From positions 1 through 64,000 of the forward strand of contig JBKHXF010000018.1 of the NCBI GenBank assembly GCA_046566145.1: DNA of 64,000 bases, written 5' to 3'. Below are positions 1-7,348 of the stretch, one piece after another. Origin of the DNA: JBKHXF01 sp046566145. GTDB taxonomy: Bacteria > Actinomycetota > Nitriliruptoria > Nitriliruptorales > Nitriliruptoraceae. Each line of letters begins with the position of its first letter. Positions within the stretch are counted from its first letter, which is position 1. A model generated the notes under the pieces. That model was given only the letters and a program-made list of their open reading frames with translations. It did not search any database and had not been told where the DNA came from. Both the position numbers and the translations under genes were made by a program.

Positions 1-1254
1 CCGACGCTGACGGCGTGCGCCGACACCCTCCACGAGCTGTTCGGTCAGGTCGACGCGGCCGAGGTCGCGCTGATGAACGTCGTGTCGGCCACGGCCGAGG
101 CGATCGCGACCTGCGCCGCCGAAGCGATCGAGCGGGCCTCGCTCGAGACCGTCCTCGTCGCCCTCGGGGTGACCTCTTCGGAGGGGCGGACGTACGTGCG
201 TGCCGCCCGGCTCGTCACCGCATGTCCGGCGGTGATGTGGTTGTGGCGCCGCCGGATCCTGCGCTGGTCCCAGGTCCGCCTCCTCATCGGCGAGACGTCG
301 CGGTGCAACACGGCCCAGCTGACCGACCTCGACGATGCGCTACGCGACGAGACCGACACCCTCGCCGCCGCGGATGCGGACCAGGTCGACCGGATGCTCG
401 TCGACCTCGTCGCACAGCTCCGCACCTCTGGCTCGCTGGAACAGACCGCGGAACGGCAGGAGACGGCCGGGTCGTGGCTCGCGATCCAACCCGACCTGCT
501 GCACGGCCGGTCCCGACTGTTCGGGGAGCTCACCGCCACCGACACCGCCACCGTCGTCGCCGCCCTCGACGCACACGCCGACACCCCCGAGAACGGCCGG
601 AAGGTCGGTGCGGTCACCCGCGCCCGGCAGCGGGCGGCCGCGCTGGTCGAGCTGTGCCTGACCGCCCTCGCCGGCGGCGCCGGCGGCGCGGCGCGTCCGT
701 CGCTGGTCGTGCACGTCGACCTCGCCGACCTCACCGACCCCGACGCCACCCTGATCGGTCGGTTGGAGGGGCGGTTGCCCGGCGCCGGCGGCTGGCTGAC
801 CCGCCGCACCATCGAACGGCTCAGCGTGGACGCACGGATGCGGGTGGTGCTGCGTGACGGGATGCGGCCCCTCGCCGTCTCCCGCCCCACCGACGCCATC
901 CCCACCGACGCCCGCATCGCCATCGGCGCGATCGATGCGGGCTGCCGCTGGCCCGGCTGCGACCGACCCATCACCTGGACCGACCTGCACCACCTCCGCT
1001 ACCGCTCACACCGCGGCCAACACGAGGACGGCAACCTCGTCGCGCTCTGCCGCCGTCACCACCGCGCCCACCACGACCACGGCTGGCACATCACCCTCGA
1101 CCCAGCAACGCGGACCGTGACGATCACCTCACCCACCGGCGCGCTGACCGCGACCTCCGTGCCCAAGGCCACCCGGCTCCGCCGGCGCCGGCGGCCACCC
1201 CGCGGACCCACACACCTCCCCCGCGACGGCGACCCCGCCCACCCCGACGGCTGA
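1..1254 (+). CDS. DUF222/HNH endonuclease-like protein (5' end outside window)
   Basis: The frame is open from the first base, so the gene starts upstream and the ATG at 73 is probably internal. The visible part is 417 residues. The C-terminal third carries an HNH nuclease-like signature: C-R-W-P-G-C followed by D-L-H-H, then C-R-R-H-H and a histidine-rich stretch (about bases 940-1090), as expected for a zinc-supported HNH fold. The alanine-rich helical N-terminal part matches the DUF222 region that precedes HNH in many actinobacterial proteins. These occur in many copies in actinobacterial genomes, and their biological role is not established. The extreme C-terminus is Arg/Pro-rich and probably disordered. 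About 140 bp after the stop contain no gene that I can support. Confidence 0.85.
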   Translation, partial: PTLTACADTLHELFGQVDAAEVALMNVVSATAEAIATCAAEAIERASLETVLVALGVTSSEGRTYVRAARLVTACPAVMWLWRRRILRWSQVRLLIGETSRCNTAQLTDLDDALRDETDTLAAADADQVDRMLVDLVAQLRTSGSLEQTAERQETAGSWLAIQPDLLHGRSRLFGELTATDTATVVAALDAHADTPENGRKVGAVTRARQRAAALVELCLTALAGGAGGAARPSLVVHVDLADLTDPDATLIGRLEGRLPGAGGWLTRRTIERLSVDARMRVVLRDGMRPLAVSRPTDAIPTDARIAIGAIDAGCRWPGCDRPITWTDLHHLRYRSHRGQHEDGNLVALCRRHHRAHHDHGWHITLDPATRTVTITSPTGALTATSVPKATRLRRRRRPPRGPTHLPRDGDPAHPDG

Positions 1255-1395
1255 ACCACAGCCCCCACCCGTCGACCGCCACGGACCGACCCGCAGCCCG
1301 CCCTCACCGACCCCGAGCACCCGACCCGACCCGCCCGCCGGGCATGCCACGCGTGCCCGGCCGGTGGCGCATCCGATGCGAGAGCCCGGCGGGGG

Positions 1396-1785
1396 TCAGC
1401 CGGCCACGAGCCGGCGCAGCCGCCGCCCCGCGACGGCGCACACGGCCGCGTACGGCGCGGCCCAGACCGGGACCTCGAACACGACCCGGCAGCGGTCGGG
1501 ATCCAGCGGCTCGACCCGGTGCCCCGTCACGGGGACACCGAGCACCTCCCAGTCCCACCGCTCCCCCGGCTCGACCCGCGTCACCTCGAAGGGCACCGGC
1601 GGCCCGACCGGCGGCACGACGCGGCCTCGAGCGCCGGTGCTGATGCGGGGCGCGTCGGGCGCCGTGTCCGGGTCCAGCTCGACGCCCCGGACGGACGGCC
1701 CCCACGACGACCAGGTGCGGGTGTCGACCAGCGCGTCCCAGACGTCCGCCGCCGGCGCGGGGACCACGGTCGGGACGTCGAGCAC
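1396..1785 (-). CDS. SRPBCC-fold (polyketide cyclase/START-like) protein
   Basis: This is a 129-residue protein. The open frame extends further upstream, but I chose the GTG at 1785 because GGAGG lies about six bases before it and because homologous SRPBCC proteins begin with a short strand followed by P-A-P-A-A-D-V-W. The pattern A-x-x-V-W-x-x-L-V-D-x-x-x-W-x-x-W-G-P near the N-terminus and the beta-rich body (E-P-G-E-R-W-D-W-E) are typical of the helix-grip hydrophobic-ligand fold. The ligand is unknown. It is divergent from the photolyase-like gene, with 121 bp between their starts that could hold both promoters. Confidence 0.7.
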   Translation of the reverse strand: MLDVPTVVPAPAADVWDALVDTRTWSSWGPSVRGVELDPDTAPDAPRISTGARGRVVPPVGPPVPFEVTRVEPGERWDWEVLGVPVTGHRVEPLDPDRCRVVFEVPVWAAPYAAVCAVAGRRLRRLVAG

Positions 1786-1906
1786 GGGATCCTCCAGGTG
1801 GTCGGGACGGGGTCGGCGCCGGGGCGAGGTCGGGCACGGCGGGCCAGCTGGGGTTCGGTTCGAGAACCGGGCCGGACGTCCACGTGCGTGGGTCCGAACC
1901 GCCGCC

Positions 1907-3202
1907 ATGGACACGACCTCTCCACGCCCCGCCCGTACCGGCAGCGCGCTGCCCCTGCCGCCGGCGCGGGACCTCGACGCCGTCCGGGCCTTCGTGGCGA
2001 CCCACCTCGGTCACCTCAGCGCCGAGCGCCCGTCCGGCCCGGACGGGGTGCGGGTGTCGGGCCGGTTCCGGGGCGGCCAGGTCGCCGCCGACGCAGCGCT
2101 CGCGTCGCTCGACCTGGCGGGCTACGCGAGCGACCGCAACGAGGTGTGGCCCCCGGAGCGGCGCGGGGCGTCCGCGATGTCCCCGTACGTCCGGCACGGT
2201 CTCGTGGACCTCCCGACCCTGTGGGACGCCGCGGGCGAGGCCCCGGCGAGGGACCGTCGCAAGTACCGCGACGAGCTCCTGTGGCAGGAGTACGCCCGCC
2301 ACTGGTACGCGCGCCTCGGCGCGTCGACGCGGGAGGGCGTCCGCCACGCGCTGCCGGTCGCGGCCGGCACCGCCGATGTCGACCCGTGGGACCGCACGAT
2401 GGCGTGCATGGACCTCACCGTCGGCGAGCTCGAGGACGACGGATGGCTCGTGAACCAGACGCGGATGTGGCTCGCGTCGCAGTGGTCGGTGCGCCACGGC
2501 GTGGCGTGGCAGGACGGCGAGGACCGCTTCTTCCGCCACCTCCTCGACGGCTCCCGGGCGGCGAACCGGCTCGGGTGGCAGTGGACGGTCGGCGCCGGCA
2601 GCAGCAAGGCCTACGGGTTCTCGCGCTGGCAGGTCGAGAAGCGCGCCCCCGGTGTCTGCGACGGATGCGCGCTGCGACGCGACTGCCCGATCGAGGACTG
2701 GCCGCAGGATCCCACGCTCGCGCCGGTCGAGGGGCCGCCGGCGTTGCGCCGGGACGACGACGTCGCCGCCACCGCAGGCCCACGCGAGCCGGTCGTCGAC
2801 GGCGAGCCGGACGCGGTGTGGCTGACGGCCGAGTCGCTCGGGGACGCCGACCCGGCGCTCGACGCGCACCCCGACCTGCCGGTCGTGTTCGTCTTCGACG
2901 CCGCTCTGCTGGAGCGGCTGCGGCTCTCGACGACCCGCCTCGCGTTCCTGACCGAGTGCCTCGCCGACCTGACCGAGCGACGCGACGTCGAGGTCCACCT
3001 CGGCGAGCCCGTCGAGGTGCTCGCCGGTCGACGACTCGCGACGACCTTCGCGCCGGTGCCCGGCTGGCGCCGGCGGTCAGCGGCCCTCGACGTCGTCGCG
3101 ACCCACCCGTGGCGCTGGCTCGTGCGGCCCCACGGGCGGTCGCTCGCATCGTTCACGGCGTGGCGGAAGGCGGCCGAGAAGGCCGGCACCCTGCCGCGCT
3201 GA
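1907..3202 (+). CDS. Photolyase/cryptochrome homologue with permuted domain order and a probable Fe-S site
   Basis: A 431-residue protein starting at ATG 1907. Residues about 45-290 resemble the helical FAD-binding domain of photolyases: a G-G-Q..A..L region, S-P-Y-V-R-H-G (S-P-Y-L-x-x-G in the family), D-E-L-L-W-Q-E-Y, and R-M-W-L-A-S followed by A-N-R-L-G-W-Q-W. Residues about 302-431 resemble the alpha/beta antenna domain, which normally lies at the N-terminus: V-F-V-F-D-A-A-L-L, R-L-A-F-L-T-E-C-L-A-D-L and a late E-V-L-A-G-R. The order is therefore reversed. Cys167 sits where iron-sulfur bacterial photolyases carry their first ligand, and Cys251, Cys254 and Cys260 form C-x2-C-x5-C, so a [4Fe-4S] cluster is plausible. 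Whether it repairs DNA or senses light cannot be read from the sequence. Confidence 0.8.
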   Translation: MDTTSPRPARTGSALPLPPARDLDAVRAFVATHLGHLSAERPSGPDGVRVSGRFRGGQVAADAALASLDLAGYASDRNEVWPPERRGASAMSPYVRHGLVDLPTLWDAAGEAPARDRRKYRDELLWQEYARHWYARLGASTREGVRHALPVAAGTADVDPWDRTMACMDLTVGELEDDGWLVNQTRMWLASQWSVRHGVAWQDGEDRFFRHLLDGSRAANRLGWQWTVGAGSSKAYGFSRWQVEKRAPGVCDGCALRRDCPIEDWPQDPTLAPVEGPPALRRDDDVAATAGPREPVVDGEPDAVWLTAESLGDADPALDAHPDLPVVFVFDAALLERLRLSTTRLAFLTECLADLTERRDVEVHLGEPVEVLAGRRLATTFAPVPGWRRRSAALDVVATHPWRWLVRPHGRSLASFTAWRKAAEKAGTLPR

Positions 3203-3226
3203 CCCCGCCGAGGGACGTCGAGCAGG

Positions 3227-3982
3227 TCAGCCGTCCGGCTCCTCGGTGCCCACGACGAGCTCGGCCGGTGGGACGAGGTTCGCGTCGACCACGACCCGGT
3301 CGCCGAGCGGCTCCCCCAGGTCGACCTCGTGCGGCGTCCACGGGTTGCCCGGACACGACTGGTCCCCGCCCTCCGGCACGACCGACACCCGCAGGCGGAC
3401 CGCGTCGTCGGTGAGGGTCAGCTCGTCGACCCGCACGCGCCCATCGGCCGCCTGGCCCGACGCGCAGGCGCGCTCCATCACCAGCAGCCGCAGGGCGGTG
3501 TCACCGGGCGACGGGGTGTCGGCCAGCCTGACCTCGGCCCGCTCGCCGGCGTTGCCGACCGCGAGCCGCGGGGTGCAGGCGTCGCCGCTGCGGTACAGCC
3601 ACGTGCCGGGGGGCAGGCCGGGGTCGTCGTCGACGCGGAACAGCGACAGCGCCGCGTGTGTCGCGCCGTCCGCCGCCTCGGGCTCGTCGGCGTCGAGCGC
3701 CCGGACGAGCACGACGTCGGTGTCGGCCCGATCGGCCACACGCCACCCGAGGGTGCGGTCCACGACGGGCTCGCCGAGGTCGTCGACGGCCGCGAGCACG
3801 TCCTCGGGCAGGGTGTCGAGCGGAGGCAGGTCCTCGAGTCCCCCGTCGGGCCAGGTCGCGTCCCCGCACGACAGGGCCGCGCCGACCCCGCCGGACCCCA
3901 CCGATGGCCTGCCCGGGCCGCCGGCGCACGCCGACGCCGCGACCGCCGCCAGCCCGACCAGCACCACCCGGCTCACGCGCAT
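3227..3982 (-). CDS. Hypothetical secreted lipoprotein
   Basis: A 251-residue protein with a short positively charged start, a hydrophobic core and a lipobox-like A-A-S-A-C, giving lipid attachment at Cys19. The mature part is acidic and rich in Asp, Val and Leu, with several cysteines (C-G-D, D-A-C-T-P, A-C-A-S-G, S-C-P-G-N-P-W) that could form disulfides outside the membrane. I do not recognise a family. It is convergent with the photolyase-like gene (24 bp apart), and its start lies 247 bp before the molybdopterin oxidoreductase ATG-proximal region is reached in the same strand direction only across the 64 bp gap to that gene's stop. Function is unknown. Confidence 0.65.
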   Translation of the reverse strand: MRVSRVVLVGLAAVAASACAGGPGRPSVGSGGVGAALSCGDATWPDGGLEDLPPLDTLPEDVLAAVDDLGEPVVDRTLGWRVADRADTDVVLVRALDADEPEAADGATHAALSLFRVDDDPGLPPGTWLYRSGDACTPRLAVGNAGERAEVRLADTPSPGDTALRLLVMERACASGQAADGRVRVDELTLTDDAVRLRVSVVPEGGDQSCPGNPWTPHEVDLGEPLGDRVVVDANLVPPAELVVGTEEPDG

Positions 3983-4046
3983 CCGTTCCCTCCTGTCCCG
4001 GGATGGGACGCCGGGGTCCCCGTCGCGGTTCCCCCGGACGGTCGCG

Positions 4047-6392
4047 TCACGCGGGGGCCAACGTGACCGGGATGGCGTTGAGCGTCGCCGTGCCGGAGAT
4101 CGGGTCGACGTCGTCCTCGTCGGTCAGCACGTTCGAGTTGACGCCCGGACGCGAGGTCGCGACGCGCTGCTCGATGCCGTCGGTGTCCTGCCCGAACCCG
4201 TGCGGCAGCGACACGACCCCCGGGCGGATGTCGTCGGTCACCTCGACCGGGGCGACGACCTCCCCCACCCGGGACGCCACGCGGGCGCTGCCCCCGTCGA
4301 CGAGCCCGAGCCGGGCGGCGTCGTCGGGGTGGACGTGCAGGGTGCACAGGTCCCGACCCTTCACCAGCGACGGGACGTTGCCGCCCCACGAGTTGTTCGT
4401 GCGCAGGTGGCGCCGGCCGACGAGCAGGAACCGGTCGGGGTCGGCCGCGTCGTCGAGCGCGCCGGCGAGCCGCGGCAGGTCGTCCACGAACAGCGCCGGC
4501 GCGAGCTCGATGCGGCCCGACGCGGTGGCGAGCCGGCCCGGCAGGCGCGGCTCGAGCGCGCCCAGGTCGACGCCGTGGGGGTGGCGCTCCAGGACGTCGA
4601 GCGACAGCGGGCCGACGTCGCCCTCGGGCGACGTGCCGACCACCTCGTCGCTCGGCTCGTCCGGGCCGGCCAGCCCGGCGCCGTACGGTCCGGCGCGCAG
4701 GAGCAGGTCCAGGAGGCGCTCCGGCCCGCGCCGGCGGCCGACGACCGCCAGCACCGCGTCCACGTCGGCGCCGTGCAGGCGCGAACCCGGCGTGGTCACG
4801 ACCTGCTGCGCGACCGTCCCGGCGACGAACGCGTCGGCCGCGTCGACGTCGACGTCCGGGCCCTGCCCGAGCGCGATGGCGGCGAGGGTCAGCAGCACCT
4901 CCCACTCGTCGCGGGCGTCGGCGGGCAGCGGCACGACCGGCGGCGAGTAGTTCGCGACGTCGCGCACGGCGAGCCCGTAGAACGCGGCGTCGTAGTGGCC
5001 CCGCATGGTCGCCGGCGGCGGGGGCAGCAGCACGTGGGCGTGGCGGGTGGTGGCGTTCACGTAGGGGTCGACGCTCACGACGAGGTCGAGGCCGGCCATG
5101 GCCGCGTCGAGCCGGGCCGAGTTCGGCGTCGAGCGAACGGGGTTGCCGGCGATCGTCACCAGCGCCCGCACCTGCCCCTCGCCGGGCGTCTCGATCTCGT
5201 CGGCCAGCGTGGCCACCGGCAGCTCCCCGTTGGCCTCCGGCAGCCCGCGGACCCGGCTGGTCCAGCGTCCCGACGCGTACGGCTTGGGCCTGACCCCCAC
5301 CTGGTGGGCCGGGTGCGGGAACATCGCGCCGCCGGGCGCGTCGAGCGCACCGACGAGGACGTTGCAGACGTTCTGCAGCCACGACGCGAGCGTCCCGAAC
5401 CGGGTGGTCGTCGTGCCGATCCGGCCGTAGACCTGCCCGTGCGCCGCCCCGGCGAGCTCGTGGGCGAGCCGGCGGGTCGTCCCGGCGTCGACCCCGGTCG
5501 CCGGCGCGACCGACTCGGGGGTGAACGGCGCGAGGGCGGTGCGCAACCGCGCGACGTCGGCCGCGTCGACGAGGTCGGCGAGCCGACAACCGGGCGACAC
5601 GCCGGCGGCGAGCCCGTCGGCCAGCAGCGTCGTCGCGATCGCGGCGAGGAGCAGCGCGTCGGTCCCGGGGCGGATCGCGACGTGCTCGTCGGCGCGGGCG
5701 GCGGTGCGGGAGCGTCGGGGGTCGACCACCACGAGCCGACCTCCCCGGGCCCGCAGCGCGTCGAGCCGGCCGGGCAGGTCGGGCGCGGTCCACAGCGAGC
5801 CGTTGCTCATCCGCGGGTTGCCGCCGAGGACGAGCAGCCAGTCGGCGCGGTCGACGTCCGGGACCGGGATCGCGCCCGGGTCGCCGTACATCCAGCCGCA
5901 GGCGACGTGCATCGGCATCTGGTCGACGGTGGACGCCGAGTACACGTTGCGGGTCCGCAGCGCCTTGAGGAACGGCTTCACGTACAGCGACCCGGAGAGG
6001 TTGTGGACGTTGGGGTTGCCGAGGTAGACGGCGACGGCGTCCGGGCCGTGCTCGTCGAGGATCGGCCGGAGACGCCGATGGACCTCCGCGAAGGCCTCCT
6101 CCCAGTCGACCTCGCGCCAGCCGCCGGCGTCGTCCCGCACCCGCGGCCGGTGCACGCGGTCGGGGTCCTGCTCGAGCTCCCCGAAGGTCGCACCCTTCGG
6201 GCACAGGTACCCGTGGCTGAACACGTCGAGCTCGTCACCCGTGACCTTCACGATCCGGTCGTCCGCGTCGAGGTGCAGCTCGAGCCCGCACGTCGCCTCG
6301 CACAGCGGGCAGGTCCGCACCGCCGTGCGCGTCACGGCCCCGGCCCGCCCGCCCGTGCCGTCGCTGCCGTCCACCGTCGTCGCTGCTCCCAC
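4047..6392 (-). CDS. Molybdopterin-dependent oxidoreductase (formate dehydrogenase/BisC-like)
   Basis: A 781-residue catalytic subunit of the DMSO-reductase superfamily. The N-terminus has C28-x2-C31-x3-C35 and C64 (L-C-P-K-G), which bind a [4Fe-4S] cluster. The molybdopterin-binding regions follow (L-G-G-N-P-R-M-S-N-G, V-V-D-P-R-R-S-R-T-A), and the C-terminal dinucleotide domain is present (R-H-L-R-T-N-N-S-W, then L-P-H-G-F-G). No Cys or Sec like that of formate dehydrogenases is obvious at the metal-ligand position; instead there is S-T-V-D-Q-M-P around residue 157. I chose GTG 6392 for its upstream GGGAG; GTG 6335 is possible. There is no twin-arginine signal, so it is probably cytoplasmic. 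No electron-transfer, chaperone or cofactor genes are adjacent, so substrate and partner are unknown. Confidence 0.85.
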   Translation of the reverse strand: MGAATTVDGSDGTGGRAGAVTRTAVRTCPLCEATCGLELHLDADDRIVKVTGDELDVFSHGYLCPKGATFGELEQDPDRVHRPRVRDDAGGWREVDWEEAFAEVHRRLRPILDEHGPDAVAVYLGNPNVHNLSGSLYVKPFLKALRTRNVYSASTVDQMPMHVACGWMYGDPGAIPVPDVDRADWLLVLGGNPRMSNGSLWTAPDLPGRLDALRARGGRLVVVDPRRSRTAARADEHVAIRPGTDALLLAAIATTLLADGLAAGVSPGCRLADLVDAADVARLRTALAPFTPESVAPATGVDAGTTRRLAHELAGAAHGQVYGRIGTTTTRFGTLASWLQNVCNVLVGALDAPGGAMFPHPAHQVGVRPKPYASGRWTSRVRGLPEANGELPVATLADEIETPGEGQVRALVTIAGNPVRSTPNSARLDAAMAGLDLVVSVDPYVNATTRHAHVLLPPPPATMRGHYDAAFYGLAVRDVANYSPPVVPLPADARDEWEVLLTLAAIALGQGPDVDVDAADAFVAGTVAQQVVTTPGSRLHGADVDAVLAVVGRRRGPERLLDLLLRAGPYGAGLAGPDEPSDEVVGTSPEGDVGPLSLDVLERHPHGVDLGALEPRLPGRLATASGRIELAPALFVDDLPRLAGALDDAADPDRFLLVGRRHLRTNNSWGGNVPSLVKGRDLCTLHVHPDDAARLGLVDGGSARVASRVGEVVAPVEVTDDIRPGVVSLPHGFGQDTDGIEQRVATSRPGVNSNVLTDEDDVDPISGTATLNAIPVTLAPA

Positions 6393-6450
6393 GCCACGCT
6401 CCCGTCGTCGCTGCCCGGAGCCTACGCGCGCCGGCGGTAGCGTCGCCGCC

Positions 6451-7329
6451 ATGGAGCCGAGCACGCCCCGCGCCACCCACCCCGCCCCGGACCGAGCCCC
6501 CGACGTCCTGCGCGACGGTGGCGGCCACGCCCCTCGCCGCCTGCCCGAGGTGCCGGCCGAGCCGGGCCTGCTCGCGGAGGTCGACGGGTTCGTCGGCACC
6601 GTCACGGCCGTCACCCCGACCCGGGTGACGCTGACCGACCGCCGCGACCGCGCTCGGCACTTCGCCCTCGGCGAGGGCGTCGCGTACGTCGACGACGAGC
6701 CGGTCGTCCTGGTCGCGCCGGCGGCTGCCGCGCGCCCCGCGGCCACGGCCGCCGCGCCGCGCACGACGGCGTCCGGCTCCATCGCGATCCCCGACGCGAC
6801 GGCGCGGGTGGCACGCGCCAGCCGGATCTGGGTGGAGGGCGTTCACGACGCCGAGCTGCTGGAGCGGGTGTGGGGCGACGACCTGCGGGTCGCCGGCATC
6901 GTGGTCGAGCCGCTCGACGGGGCGGACGACCTCGCCGCCCACGTGCGGGCGTTCGCACCGGGCCCGACCCGCCGCCTCGCCGTGCTGCTCGACCACCTCG
7001 TGCCCGGCTCGAAGGAGTCCCGCATCGCCGCTGGGGTCCGCCACCCCCACGTGCTGGTGACCGGACACCCGTACGTCGACGTGTGGGCGGCCGTGAAGCC
7101 GGCCCGACTCGGCCTCGACGCGTGGCCCGACGTCCCGCGCGGGGTGCCGTGGAAGGAGGGGCTGGTCGCCGCGCTGGGGTGGGGCGACGTCCACGACGCC
7201 TGGCGGCGGGTGCGGGGGTCGGTGACCCGGCTCACCGACCTCGAGCGGCCGCTCGTCGGCGCGGTCGAGGCCTGCATCGACTTCGTCACCGTGGGCGGCC
7301 CGCAGGGCGGCGAGGACGTCCTCGCCTGA
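6451..7329 (+). CDS. DUF3097 family protein
   Basis: A 292-residue protein conserved in Actinobacteria and of unknown function. The N-terminal part (about residues 30-95) looks like a small beta-domain (V-D-G-F-V-G-T-V-T-A-V then V-T-L-T-D). After an alanine-rich linker, the C-terminal half begins I-W-V-E-G-V-H-D-A-E-L-L-E-R-V-W-G-D-D-L-R, which resembles a Toprim-like core (E-G then D-A, later L-L-D-H-L-V-P-G-S-K-E). A nucleic-acid or nucleotide role is possible but unproven. It is divergent from the molybdopterin gene with 58 bp between starts, and convergent with the E1 gene (19 bp between stops). Confidence 0.8.
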   Translation: MEPSTPRATHPAPDRAPDVLRDGGGHAPRRLPEVPAEPGLLAEVDGFVGTVTAVTPTRVTLTDRRDRARHFALGEGVAYVDDEPVVLVAPAAAARPAATAAAPRTTASGSIAIPDATARVARASRIWVEGVHDAELLERVWGDDLRVAGIVVEPLDGADDLAAHVRAFAPGPTRRLAVLLDHLVPGSKESRIAAGVRHPHVLVTGHPYVDVWAAVKPARLGLDAWPDVPRGVPWKEGLVAALGWGDVHDAWRRVRGSVTRLTDLERPLVGAVEACIDFVTVGGPQGGEDVLA

Positions 7330-7348
7330 CCCGACCGACCCCGGTGGC

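Noticed and set aside
3246..6440. A 1064-codon open frame on the plus strand across the lipoprotein and molybdopterin genes
   Set aside because: Same cause: opposite two convincing minus-strand genes, with Arg/Val/Asp/Gly-rich translation and no recognisable domain.
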